A stretch of 64,000 nucleotides of DNA, taken from positions 2,170,001-2,234,000 of the forward strand of contig OY969789.1 of assembly GCA_963703085.1 (NCBI GenBank). Reading direction: 5' to 3'. Below the pieces are notes generated by a model, which did not search any database, was not told the origin of the DNA, and saw only the letters and a list, made by a program, of their open reading frames with translations. Position numbers and translations under genes: made by a program. The stretch is from DATAEG01 sp963703085 (GTDB lineage: Bacteria > Actinomycetota > Actinomycetes > Mycobacteriales > Jatrophihabitantaceae). This document shows positions 36,513-44,903 of this stretch, in pieces (positions within the stretch are counted from its first letter, which is position 1; every line of letters starts with the position of its first letter).

Positions 36513-37205
36513 TTACGACCTGGCCGCACCCTTCGCGGACCGCCTCGTCGGCAGCCGTTGGGGTCGGGTCGGGCCGAGGAGGGCGGCGACGAGTGCTTCG
36601 CCGACGAACCTGCCATAGACGTCCGCCGACCAGCCTCGATTGAGGACGAGAAGGGCGTAGAGCTCGGGGGAGCTGTAGGTCCACATGATGTCGGCGGCCT
36701 CTTCGATTGTCCGGCCGTCACGCAGCGATGTCTTGCCGGCGAGCGTTCGGGCAACCTGGGTCATCCGGGCCAGCCGGGCGGCGTCGAGTTCGCCGCGCAG
36801 TTCAGCCACGGTGCTGTCGGTCTCAGCGGCGGTGGCCAGCAGCAAAAGCAGCGGCGCGATCCGTGGCGCGACCTCGGTGGTGAGCGTGCCGAGCCCGCGG
36901 AGCATGCGAGCGGGGTCCGTCTCGGCGGCTTGCATCATGTCCGAGCGCTGCTCGGCGGGGACCGGCCCAGCACCGGTGAGGGCGTCCTCGCACATCGCGC
37001 GCAGTATCCCGGATTTGCCGCCGAAGGATTTGTAGATGGTGTCGACCGACGCGTGGGCGTCCTCGGCGATCGAGGTGATCGTGGTCGCGGTGTATCCGTC
37101 GTTCAGGAACCGGCGCCGTGCACTGTCGATGATCGCCTGCCGGGTGCGGCTCGCCTGCTCGCGCCGGCGGCTGGCGTCGTAGCGGCGTGGCTTGACAGCT
37201 GGCAC
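36513..37205 (-). CDS. TetR family transcriptional regulator
   Basis: The 230-residue protein has a TetR DNA-binding domain at residues 18-65 (RQAIIDSARRRFLNDGYTAT, then TSIAEDAHASVDTIYKSFGGK). An all-helical C-terminal domain follows. It is divergent from the SnoaL and NmrA genes at 37320 and 37745, with a 7+7-base palindrome in between, so it is probably their repressor. Confidence 0.9.
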   Translation of the reverse strand: MPAVKPRRYDASRRREQASRTRQAIIDSARRRFLNDGYTATTITSIAEDAHASVDTIYKSFGGKSGILRAMCEDALTGAGPVPAEQRSDMMQAAETDPARMLRGLGTLTTEVAPRIAPLLLLLATAAETDSTVAELRGELDAARLARMTQVARTLAGKTSLRDGRTIEEAADIMWTYSSPELYALLVLNRGWSADVYGRFVGEALVAALLGPTRPQRLPTRRSAKGAARS

Positions 37206-37231
37206 TAGTTGGCTCCATAGTCCTAGAATTA

Positions 37232-37247
37232 ATCCAGTTCACTGGAT
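37232..37247. promoter_or_regulatory. Palindromic operator candidate for the divergent TetR
   Basis: ATCCAGT-tc-ACTGGAT is a perfect 7-base inverted repeat with a 2-base spacer. It lies 27 bases before the TetR start and 73 bases before the SnoaL start, inside an unusually A+T-rich patch. Position and symmetry fit a TetR operator. Confidence 0.6.
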
Positions 37248-37319
37248 CAGACTAGATCGTCACTCGGACAGCCGCAACCACCTGGACCGTCTGCTGCCGA
37301 TCCTCGATCGGAGGGCACC

Positions 37320-37748
37320 ATGTCCCAGCCCGGACGAGACGCGGCCGCGGTGATCGAGCGGCTGCGCGACGCCAGCAACGCCCACCACCTGGACGCGATC
37401 GTCGCCTGCTTCGCGGCCGACTACCGCAACGACACTCCGCTGCATCCCGCGCGCAGCTTCACCGGCCGCGAGCAGGTGCGCCGCAACTGGACACAGATCC
37501 TGGCCGCGATCCCCGACGTGACCACCGAGATCGTGGACTCCGTCGCGGTCGGAGACACGGTGTGGAGTGAGTGGGAGCACCGCGGCACCCGCCTGGACGG
37601 CACCGCGCACCTGATGCGCGGCGTGATCATCTTCGCGGTCCGCGATGGTCTGATCACGACAGCGCGGTTCTTCCTCGAGCCGGTCGAGGACGCCGGCGAC
37701 CGTATCGACGCGGCCGTGCGACGCCAGGTCAGCCCAGGCCCGGCATGA
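37320..37748 (+). CDS. SnoaL-like / nuclear transport factor 2 fold protein
   Basis: The 142-residue protein has the NTF2-like pattern: IERLRDASNAHHLDAIVACFAADY, a central GREQVRRNWTQIL helix, and strands VGDTVWSEWEHRG and GVIIFAVRDGLITTARFFLEPV. Members are small-molecule isomerases, hydrolases or binding proteins; no specific reaction can be assigned. A GGAGG ribosome site precedes the ATG. Its stop overlaps the start of the NmrA-like gene. Confidence 0.85.
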   Translation: MSQPGRDAAAVIERLRDASNAHHLDAIVACFAADYRNDTPLHPARSFTGREQVRRNWTQILAAIPDVTTEIVDSVAVGDTVWSEWEHRGTRLDGTAHLMRGVIIFAVRDGLITTARFFLEPVEDAGDRIDAAVRRQVSPGPA

Positions 37749-38620
37749 CCGGCCGGGTCCTGGTCGCCGGCGGCACCGGACGGCTGGGCACGCTGGTGGT
37801 CACGGCCCTCGCCGCCCGCGGCGTGGAGGTGCGGGTGCTGACCCGTGACCCGGCACGAGCCGCGCACTTGCCCGATCAGCACGTCGAGGTGTTCGCCGGC
37901 GACGTGCGTGATCCGGCCAGCGTCCGGCGCGCGGTTGCCGGTGTCGAGGTCGTGGCGTCGGCGGTGCACGGGTTCGCCGGGCCGCGCGGAATCTCTCCCG
38001 CCTCGGTCGATCGCGACGGCAACATCCACCTGATCAATGCCGCCAAGGCGGCACACGCCGAGGTCGTGCTCATGTCGGTGGTCGGTGCCGCGGCGGACAG
38101 TCCAATGGAGCTGTTTCGGATGAAGTACGCCGCCGAGATCGCGCTGGCCGCAGCGGGCGTCCCCGCCACCATCGTGCGCGCCACCGCCTTCCTCGAACTC
38201 TGGATCGACCTGCTCAGCAAGACCGCCGGGCGACGCAATCGGCCCGTGGTCTTCGGCCGCGGACAGAACCCGATCAACTTCGTCTCCGTCCGCGATGTCG
38301 CCGTCCTCGTCGAGCGCGTGATCGGCGACCGGGCAACGCGCGGCCAAACCTTTGAGATCGGCGGACCGGACAACCTCACCCTCGACCAGCTTGCCGGCCT
38401 GGTCAGCGGCCATAGCGGCCGGCCCGCGGCGCCGCGACATGTGCCCAGGGCGGCGTTGCGAGCCATGGCCGCCACCGTCGGCCGGCTTCGTCCCGAACTC
38501 GGCCGGCAAGCGCGCGCCGCGCTCGCGATGGACCACGCCGACATGGCCTTCGCCGACGACGCGACGCGGGTCCGGTTCCCCGACCTGCCCTGCACGACCG
38601 CCGCCGAGCTGCTGCGGTGA
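37745..38620 (+). CDS. NmrA-like NAD(P)-binding protein (atypical SDR)
   Basis: From the ATG at 37745 (ATGA overlap with the SnoaL stop) the 291-residue protein has VLVAGGTGRLGTLVVTAL (5-22) as the dinucleotide site. VFAGDVRDPASVRRAV and LMSVVGAAADSPMELFRMKYAAE follow. It lacks a clear Y-x3-K catalytic pair, as many NmrA/NAD(P)H-binding regulators and reductases do. It forms a two-gene unit with the SnoaL-like protein, probably under the TetR regulator. Confidence 0.85.
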   Translation: MTGRVLVAGGTGRLGTLVVTALAARGVEVRVLTRDPARAAHLPDQHVEVFAGDVRDPASVRRAVAGVEVVASAVHGFAGPRGISPASVDRDGNIHLINAAKAAHAEVVLMSVVGAAADSPMELFRMKYAAEIALAAAGVPATIVRATAFLELWIDLLSKTAGRRNRPVVFGRGQNPINFVSVRDVAVLVERVIGDRATRGQTFEIGGPDNLTLDQLAGLVSGHSGRPAAPRHVPRAALRAMAATVGRLRPELGRQARAALAMDHADMAFADDATRVRFPDLPCTTAAELLR

Positions 38621-38724
38621 CGGTGTCCTATACCGAGCGACACCGACACCGCGCTTGATCCGAGGCCTTTCCGGGAGGGCTCAACCGATCCCACCCGCAC
38701 CGTTTCACACGGAAAGAGAACGTC

Positions 38725-39333
38725 ATGGCACACGCCCACCCGCGCCCCGTCGCGGCCACCGTCTCCGGCCTGGCCGGATGCCTGCTACTCGCCGCGTGTA
38801 GCGGTAGCGGCACACCCACGCACGCCAACACGAGCAACACCCACCGCGACGCGACGACCGCTCCGGCCGCTGCCGGGCCGACCGGCCACACCGCGGGGGC
38901 GGCCCACCCCAGCGGCGCGACGCAACCGGGTACGGCGACGCCGACCGCCTGTTCGCTGATCACCGAGAAGGACGTCACCACCGCGGTCGGCGCCGATCCC
39001 GGCAAGGGCGCCGCAGATACCCAGCGAGGCGCCACCGTGTGCGCGTACGGCAGTTATCCGAAACAGGTCCTCACCGTGAACGTCCTTCCCAGTCAAGGCC
39101 GGGTGGGGTACGCCCGGATTCGTCGCGACCCCAAGCTCACCAAGGGCGCCGGCTTGCGCGTTGCCGATGTCGGCGGCGTTGGTGATCAAGCCTTCGAACT
39201 GTCCGGCCCGCACGTCGATGCCATTTACCTCACCAAGGGCGACGCGCTCATCGTCATCGGTCTCAGCGGGCCCGCCTCACCGACTCACGGTGCCGCACTC
39301 GCCCTGGCCAAGATCGCTGTCGGCCGGCTGTAA
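38725..39333 (+). CDS. Secreted lipoprotein (DUF3558-like)
   Basis: The 202-residue protein has a lipoprotein signal ending CLLLAACSGS (lipobox LAAC, Cys near residue 29) and a Thr/Ala/Gly-rich linker to about residue 72. A folded domain then begins CSLITEKDVTTAVG, with a second Cys in VCAYGSYPK, the pattern of DUF3558-type actinobacterial lipoproteins. It should be anchored to the outer face of the membrane. The function is unknown. Confidence 0.8.
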   Translation: MAHAHPRPVAATVSGLAGCLLLAACSGSGTPTHANTSNTHRDATTAPAAAGPTGHTAGAAHPSGATQPGTATPTACSLITEKDVTTAVGADPGKGAADTQRGATVCAYGSYPKQVLTVNVLPSQGRVGYARIRRDPKLTKGAGLRVADVGGVGDQAFELSGPHVDAIYLTKGDALIVIGLSGPASPTHGAALALAKIAVGRL

Positions 39334-39463
39334 AGCCAGCCCGAAAGCTCAACCCCGCCGGAGAGCCCACCTTCGGTAGTTCAGTCGCTGTGCGATCCGT
39401 ACGAGCCGCTGCCTCGATCGGGCAGTTGATCATTGGTGCGCAGGCGACCGCATCGCGCAGTTG

Positions 39464-39820
39464 TCACGTCCGACGGCGTTGCCGGGGCCTCGGACGGGGT
39501 TGTGGCTGGTTATCCGTGTTCAGGACCTCGAGCAGCGGCCCGACTGAAAGATCGCGGAGCAGGGGGTGGCGGAGATGACCGCGGTGATCGATCGCGTAGC
39601 GGTTGCGGCGGCCCACCTTCGTGCGCTTGATGTATCCGTCGCTGATCAGGTCGGCGAGGATCCGCTGCGCGGCTCGCTCCGTGATGCCAATCTGCTGGGC
39701 GATGTCGCGGGCCCTAACCTGCGGGTCACGGGCGATGCAGAGCAGCACGTGCGCGTGATTGGTGAGAAAGGCCCAGCTGCGTGGCCGGGTTTCATTTTCG
39801 GGCTCCGCCGGTTTCGGCAC
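39464..39820 (-). CDS. Winged-helix transcriptional regulator (MarR/ArsR-like)
   Basis: I chose the GTG at 39820 because AAAGGAAAGG lies seven bases ahead of it; a GTG at 39856 is possible. The protein has NHAHVLLCIARDPQVRARDIAQQIGITERAAQRILADLISDGYIKRTKVGRRNRYAI, spread over about residues 22-78, a clear winged helix with recognition helix ERAAQRILADL. The C-terminal tail is Arg/Pro/Gln-rich. It is divergent from the DUF4389 gene and may control it. Confidence 0.82.
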   Translation of the reverse strand: MPKPAEPENETRPRSWAFLTNHAHVLLCIARDPQVRARDIAQQIGITERAAQRILADLISDGYIKRTKVGRRNRYAIDHRGHLRHPLLRDLSVGPLLEVLNTDNQPQPRPRPRQRRRT

Positions 39821-39863
39821 GCGCGCACCTTTCCTTTTGTCTGCTAATCCCTTCACGAAAGCC

Positions 39864-39887
39864 TATACGCGACAGTAATAGCGTGTA
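39864..39887. promoter_or_regulatory. Imperfect inverted repeat between the winged-helix and DUF4389 genes
   Basis: TATACGC (39864-39870) faces GCGTGTA (39881-39887) across ten bases, with six of seven positions complementary. It sits in a locally A+T-rich patch between the divergent starts, so it may be an operator or part of a promoter. Confidence 0.35.
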
Positions 39888-39967
39888 TGGTCAGGCGTCA
39901 TCGGATCGCGTCGGTCAAGGTCCGCGACGCAGCACCGACCCTTTGGGTCGGCAGAGAGGTTCCCGTC

Positions 39968-40693
39968 ATGACGGCTGCCGCGTCCGAGTACCCGGTCCAA
40001 CTCACCGGCGAGCTTTCACCGCAACTCAGTCGCGGGCTCTGGCTGGTGAAGTGGCTGCTGACGATCCCGCACTTCGTCATCCTGTTCTTCCTCTGGATCG
40101 CTTTCGTCGTAGTGAGCGTCGTCGCTTTCTTCGCGATCCTGTTCACCGGTCGCTACCCGCGCAGTCTGTTCGACTTCAACGTCGGCGTGCTGCGCTGGTC
40201 CTGGCGCGTCGGCTACTACAGCTACAGCGCACTCGGCACGGACCGGTACCCGCCGTTCACGCTCAAGGACGTTCCGAATTACCCGGCGCGGCTCGAGGTC
40301 GCCTATCCCGAGACGCTTTCGCGCGGCCTGGTGCTGGTGAAGTGGTGGCTGCTGGCGCTGCCGCATTACCTGGTCGTCGCGGTGTTCGCCGGCGGCGCCT
40401 GGGCCGGCTTCAACGCAGCCAATGACGACTCGGGATGGACCTCCGGTGTCGGCCTCATCGGGCTGCTGGTCATGATCGCGGGCATTGTCTTGCTCTTCAC
40501 CCGCCACTATCCGAAGGGCATCTTCGATTTCGTGCTCGGCATGAACCGCTGGGTCTACCGCGTCCTCGCCTACGCCGCCCTGATGACCGATACCTATCCG
40601 CCGTTCCGCCTGGATATGGGCGGCCAGGAAGCACCACCGGCGACGGCACCAGCCGACGCCATCGCACCCAAGCCGGCGCCACAGTTTTCCTGA
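39968..40693 (+). CDS. DUF4389 membrane protein
   Basis: From the ATG at 39968 (GAGAGG eight bases upstream) the 241-residue protein has two copies of one unit: RGLWLVKWLLTIPHFVIL, then FTGRYPRSLFDFNVGVLRWSWRV, then RYPPFTL, and later RGLVLVKWWLLALPHYLVV, then RHYPKGIFDFVLGMNRWVYRV, then YPPFRLD. This internal duplication with two helices per unit is typical of DUF4389. The function is unknown. Confidence 0.88.
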   Translation: MTAAASEYPVQLTGELSPQLSRGLWLVKWLLTIPHFVILFFLWIAFVVVSVVAFFAILFTGRYPRSLFDFNVGVLRWSWRVGYYSYSALGTDRYPPFTLKDVPNYPARLEVAYPETLSRGLVLVKWWLLALPHYLVVAVFAGGAWAGFNAANDDSGWTSGVGLIGLLVMIAGIVLLFTRHYPKGIFDFVLGMNRWVYRVLAYAALMTDTYPPFRLDMGGQEAPPATAPADAIAPKPAPQFS

Positions 40694-40751
40694 CCATTCG
40701 CGCACGTCGACCGTTGCGGGTCTGCCCCCACGCCCGAGGTAGGAGTCAGAC

Positions 40752-41579
40752 ATGTCGATCGCACCGCCCGAGCGGCCAGTCGCGCAGGCCGACACCGAGC
40801 GCTACGTGCCCCCTACCGATCGTCCGGCTGCACAGCCGGAGCGAAGGATTGCCCTGATCACCGGGGTGCTCTTCCTCATCACCTTCGTCACGTCGATACC
40901 CGCGTTGCTGCTCTACCAGCCCGTCCTCAACCACCACGACTACATCGTCAGCGCCGGCGGCGACACCGGGGTGCTCCTGGGAGCGTTCCTCGAAGTCCTC
41001 CTGATCGTCGCGAACGTCGGGACGGCCGTCGTGCTCTTCCCGATCCTCAAACGGCAGCACGAAGGGCTCGCTCTCGGCTACGTCACGGCTCGCGTCGTCG
41101 AATGCGTCTTCATCGGCGTCGGCATCCTCAGCCTGCTGGCCGTGGTGACGCTGCGCCAGGACCTGGCCGGCACCAGCGCGAACCGGGACACGCTCATCAC
41201 CGTGGGCAGGTCGCTCGTCGCGATAAAGGACTGGACCTTCCTGCTGGGCCCCGGCTTCGTCGTCGGCATCGGAAACGGGCTGATCCTCGGCTACCTGATG
41301 TACCGCTCACACCTCGTACCACGCCGGATGGCCATCCTCGGGCTCGTCGGCGGCCCGCTGATCTGCCTGTCCGGGACTGCTGTCCTGTTTGGCGGTATCG
41401 CAGAGGGCGGGGCGGTGCAGTTCATCTCGACCATCCCGGAATTCGCGTGGGAGCTGTCCCTCGGCATCTACCTGGCGGTCAAGGGCTTCGTGTCACTCCC
41501 GGTGGATGTGCCATCCGAACCGTCGTTCGTCGCTATGCCGACTGGTCCTACCGCGCGGGGTCAGACCGGGGCGGCGTAG
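40752..41579 (+). CDS. DUF4386 membrane protein
   Basis: The 275-residue protein has a 30-residue cytoplasmic leader and six or seven membrane helices (ALITGVLFLITFVTSIPALLL, GVLLGAFLEVLLIVANVGTAVVL and so on), matching the DUF4386 family. AGGAG lies seven bases before the ATG. Its end overlaps the convergent sortase end by about 19 bases. It may be cotranscribed with DUF4389. Confidence 0.87.
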   Translation: MSIAPPERPVAQADTERYVPPTDRPAAQPERRIALITGVLFLITFVTSIPALLLYQPVLNHHDYIVSAGGDTGVLLGAFLEVLLIVANVGTAVVLFPILKRQHEGLALGYVTARVVECVFIGVGILSLLAVVTLRQDLAGTSANRDTLITVGRSLVAIKDWTFLLGPGFVVGIGNGLILGYLMYRSHLVPRRMAILGLVGGPLICLSGTAVLFGGIAEGGAVQFISTIPEFAWELSLGIYLAVKGFVSLPVDVPSEPSFVAMPTGPTARGQTGAA

Positions 41580-42205
41580 ACGTAGACGAGATCGGCATAT
41601 CCGAACTCACCGCCGACCCATTTGCCGCCACAGGTGACCAACGCCAGCCGGGCCGCGCCGCGTCGACCCACTTCCGCGGGTGGATCGACGCCGGCGGCCT
41701 TGGCCCGTTGCCGCACTGTCGTGACCTGCCATACCGATCTGCGTCGGGCAGCGTCCCACAGGTAGATGCGGGCACCGGGGCGCAACTTGCCGATCTTGCC
41801 GAGCGCGCCGGGAACACCCGAGTAGTTGATGTGACCGAGGATCATCTCGGTGCCGGTCGCTGCGCCGATCGCCGCGCCGCCGTCCCACACGCAGGTACGG
41901 CGCGGGTCGGTCGACGGCGGGTCGATCAATCCGTCGTGATCGATGCACGAGACGTCGATCGGAGCCGTCTCGTGCAGGGCCGGTATGGCGATCGTGTTCC
42001 GTAGCGCGCCGCTCGGCGGCTCCGGGTCCCGTGGTTGGGTGGAGGCGACGACAGGCGCCGTGCTGGTGACCGTGCTGGCCGGCATCGACGAGGCGGTGCT
42101 TCCGGTGGAATGCCGCACCGGAGCGCTGTGCCCCGTGCACGCGGAGAGCAGCACTGCCGACGCGGCGGCAAGCAGCCCGGCGGTCACGATGCCATGGGCT
42201 CGCAT
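41561..42205 (-). CDS. Class F-like sortase, lipoprotein-anchored, without the usual Arg
   Basis: The 214-residue protein has a lipoprotein signal (VLLSAC, Cys23), a Ser/Thr/Pro-rich linker to about residue 65 and a sortase domain. That domain has the catalytic His125 in LGHINYSG and Cys192 in LVTCGG. Sortases use His, Cys and a later Arg, but no Arg occurs between TCGG and the C-terminus (FGYADLVYVYAAPV), so the usual site reads Ala. It could still be a transpeptidase or have lost activity. The LPNTG protein at 57657 is a candidate substrate. Confidence 0.83.
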   Translation of the reverse strand: MRAHGIVTAGLLAAASAVLLSACTGHSAPVRHSTGSTASSMPASTVTSTAPVVASTQPRDPEPPSGALRNTIAIPALHETAPIDVSCIDHDGLIDPPSTDPRRTCVWDGGAAIGAATGTEMILGHINYSGVPGALGKIGKLRPGARIYLWDAARRRSVWQVTTVRQRAKAAGVDPPAEVGRRGAARLALVTCGGKWVGGEFGYADLVYVYAAPV

Positions 42206-42269
42206 ACAAGGAGATTAGCCCGGCTGAGCACCGCGGAAGCCGGCCTCGATGCTCTGGCATAGTCGGACC

Positions 42270-42848
42270 GTGGCCTTCTCGGTGCTCTTCGTCTGCACCG
42301 GCAACCTGTGCAGGTCACCGATCGGTGAACGTCTCTTTCAGGCGCGCGCCGGTCAGAATGCCTTGGTGGTGGCAACGAGCGCGGGCACCGCGGCCGTCGA
42401 GGGGTACGCCATGGATGGCCCTTCGGCAATAGCCTTGCGGGAGTTGGGCGGTGACCCGGACGGCCATGTGGCCCGCCGGCTCTCGAGCTCGATGATCGCC
42501 GGCGCTGATCTGATCCTCACCGCGGAGACGCAGCACCGCTCCACGGTCGTTCAGACCGATCCGGTGAGTTTCCGCAGGACGTTCACCTTCCGCGAGTTCG
42601 GTCGACTGGGTTCGCACGCCGAGCTGTCCGTTGATCAGCCGATGACGGTCGACGCGCTTGTCGAACGGGTTGCCGAGGTGGCCGCCCAACGCGGCAATGC
42701 CGAGCCCGCGGCGGCCGGTGCGGACGACATCGACGATCCGTTCGGCGCGTCGCTGAAGGTCGCGCGTGGTTGTGCAGCGGAGGTAGCCGATGCGGTGGAC
42801 GCCGTCATCGACACACTGGGACTGCGCCGGGGTGCCGGGCCGGTCTAG
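42270..42848 (+). CDS. Low-molecular-weight protein tyrosine phosphatase (Wzb-like)
   Basis: From the GTG at 42270 (an ATG at 42249 is the alternative) the protein reads FSVLFVCTGNLCRSP, the C-x5-R phosphate loop with Cys9 and Arg15. DDIDDPFG near residue 155 supplies the general-acid Asp. Such enzymes dephosphorylate BY-kinases, and a BY-kinase is encoded on the other strand at 43085. The insert between the DP motif and the usual helices is longer than in E. coli Wzb. Confidence 0.9.
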   Translation: MAFSVLFVCTGNLCRSPIGERLFQARAGQNALVVATSAGTAAVEGYAMDGPSAIALRELGGDPDGHVARRLSSSMIAGADLILTAETQHRSTVVQTDPVSFRRTFTFREFGRLGSHAELSVDQPMTVDALVERVAEVAAQRGNAEPAAAGADDIDDPFGASLKVARGCAAEVADAVDAVIDTLGLRRGAGPV

Positions 42849-42904
42849 TTCCCGGAGCGCGTCGCCGTCGCCGGATCGCCGCTCGGCGTGCAAGGATTCC
42901 CAGC

Positions 42905-43060
42905 GTGACCACGCCGCGGCGATCGCGTATCACCCGTCCTTATCGGCGGTTGCGTCGGTGGGCCCGGCACACTCCGAACGGGACGATCGCGCTGAACATG
43001 ATCTGCGCCGGCGTCGCGCTGATCGTCATTGCCGCGATCCTCGCGCTGATCGTCTTCTGA
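42905..43060 (+). CDS. Small basic single-span membrane protein
   Basis: A 51-residue frame starts with a GTG at 42905. A very basic N-terminal half (TPRRSRITRPYRRLRRWARH) is followed by one hydrophobic helix (MICAGVALIVIAAILALIVF). The composition fits a real small membrane protein with the positive end inside. It lies between the phosphatase and the BY-kinase. I do not recognise a family, and no strong ribosome site is present. Confidence 0.5.
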   Translation: MTTPRRSRITRPYRRLRRWARHTPNGTIALNMICAGVALIVIAAILALIVF

Positions 43061-43084
43061 GCCCAAGGGTCGGCTCGGGGATCG

Positions 43085-44662
43085 TCAGAGCCGTGGGTCG
43101 CCGGTCCGGATGGGTTCGGTGCGTGCGTCGGACGGTCGCGATTGCCCCGGCGCCGGAGCCCGGCTGGGCGGTGCGGCGCCGTTCTGCTCGGCCACCGCAC
43201 TCTCCGGCTCGGCCACTGCGCCCTCGGCGCCGGCCGCCGGGTTGGTGGTCTCGGCCGTCGGCGCCGCGATCGGCGCCGGTGGTACTGCGTGACGGCCGCG
43301 TCGGGGCCGGTCGGGGCGGTAGGTGTAGTAGTAGCCGTAGGAGTCGTCATAGCGGCCACGGCCGCGCGTGATCATGTTCAACACCACGCCGACCGGCTTC
43401 TCACCGACCTTGGCCAGTGCCTCGATCGAGCGGCTGGCCTGCTCTCGGGTGGACTTGCCCGCGTGGTGCACCACGAGCGTGGCGTCTGCGATCGCGGCAA
43501 TCTCGGCGCCGTCGGTCACCGGCAGCAGCGGTGCGGTGTCGATGATGGTGTAGTCGACCTTCTCGGCGATGTTCCGGATGATCGCCCGGGCTTGGTCGCT
43601 GATCAGCAACTCGCTGGGGTTGGGCGGTACCGGTCCCGAGGTGAGCACCGCCAGGTTGCGTCCGGCGTTCTGCAGGACGGTTTCGACGCGCGCCTTGCCG
43701 ATGAGTGCGGTGGTGAATCCGACGTCACCGATGAGGCCGAGCGTCTTGGCCAGGGTGGGCCGGCGCAGGTCGGCCTCGATCAGGCAGACGCGGTAGCCAC
43801 CCTCGGCCAGTGCGGCAGCGAGGTTCAACGCGGTAGTGCTCTTGCCCTCGCCGGGGATGGCGCTGGTGACTGCGATGACCCGGGGCGCGTGGTCCACGTT
43901 GACGAATTGGAGATTGGTGCGCAGTTGGCGGTACGCCTCCGAGCGCGCGCTGTGCGGGTCGCCGCGGAACGCAACGGGCGTCTTGGAGGTGCGCTTGTCG
44001 AAGGGCACGTAGCCCAGCACCGGGACGCCGAGTTCTTCGAAGTCCTGCGGGCCCTTGACCGTGTTGTCCAGGACGTCGCGCAGGATCACCAGCCCGACGC
44101 CGAGCAGCAGCCCGATCACCAGGCCAAGGCCCACATTGATGACCTTGCTCGGCTTGATCGGCGACTCAGGCGTAGTGGCCGGATGAATGACGGTCAGCTT
44201 GACGACAGGCTTGCCGCTCGCATCGGTCTGTTCCGTGCTCTCCACGACCTTGTCGAACTGGGTCGCCACTGCGTTGGCCAACCGAGCCGCCTGCTGCGGG
44301 CTGTGATCGGTGACGTGCAGGTTGATCAGCACCTTGTTCTGCGGCGCATCTGCGCTGATCTTGGCGGACAGCTGCGATTGGGTGAGGTTCAAGCCCAGCG
44401 ACTTGATCACCGCCCCGGTGACGGCTGGACTGTTCGCGATGCTCGTGTAGGACTGCACCCGGTCCGAGGTGAAGGTGTTTCCGGCGGAGAGCTCGGCGGG
44501 CGTCGCGCCGGCGGAGGTAGCCACGAAGATCTGGACGTTCGCCTGATACACGGTCCTGGTGGTCGCAGTCAGCCCGAGGCCGACCGCCAGCCCAAGGACG
44601 GTGATCGCCAGCACGAGAGGCCAGCCCTTACGCAGAATGCGCAAGTAGTCACGTAGCTCCAC
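43085..44662 (-). CDS. Chain-length determinant / BY-type tyrosine kinase fusion (Wzc-like)
   Basis: The 525-residue protein has a Wzz domain (helix 1 at about 15-34, helix 2 at about 175-195, with the Pro-rich IKPSK before it). A BY-kinase follows, with Walker A IPGEGKSTTALN (269-280), Walker A' CLIEADLRRP (about 294-303) and Walker B-type TIIDTAPLLP. A Tyr cluster DDSYGYYYTY near 434-443 is the autophosphorylation site, and the tail is Ala/Pro/Glu-rich. It controls polymer length and Wzy-dependent assembly, probably with the phosphatase at 42270. Confidence 0.93.
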   Translation of the reverse strand: MELRDYLRILRKGWPLVLAITVLGLAVGLGLTATTRTVYQANVQIFVATSAGATPAELSAGNTFTSDRVQSYTSIANSPAVTGAVIKSLGLNLTQSQLSAKISADAPQNKVLINLHVTDHSPQQAARLANAVATQFDKVVESTEQTDASGKPVVKLTVIHPATTPESPIKPSKVINVGLGLVIGLLLGVGLVILRDVLDNTVKGPQDFEELGVPVLGYVPFDKRTSKTPVAFRGDPHSARSEAYRQLRTNLQFVNVDHAPRVIAVTSAIPGEGKSTTALNLAAALAEGGYRVCLIEADLRRPTLAKTLGLIGDVGFTTALIGKARVETVLQNAGRNLAVLTSGPVPPNPSELLISDQARAIIRNIAEKVDYTIIDTAPLLPVTDGAEIAAIADATLVVHHAGKSTREQASRSIEALAKVGEKPVGVVLNMITRGRGRYDDSYGYYYTYRPDRPRRGRHAVPPAPIAAPTAETTNPAAGAEGAVAEPESAVAEQNGAAPPSRAPAPGQSRPSDARTEPIRTGDPRL

Positions 44663-44903
44663 GGGCTGCCTCTCGTAAACCGCCTAGTTCCGGAAGAATA
44701 ACTCGGCAGGCACCGATCCGACGCATCTCGGCCCGGCGGCTCGGGAGCGGTCTTGCATCCACGATGTGGGTTACGGTTTGCCTGGAGTGATCTTGCCGCC
44801 ACTCCGAGGCGAATCGGGGCCGTGAGGAGCACGCAGCAATGGTCGGACGCGTGGCGGGGATGTATGCCCCGCTCCCGACATCCTCTGACATCGCCACGTC
44901 ATC

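Noticed and set aside
43142..44656. Long plus-strand frame of 504 residues
   Set aside because: It is antisense to the BY-kinase gene. No domain is seen.
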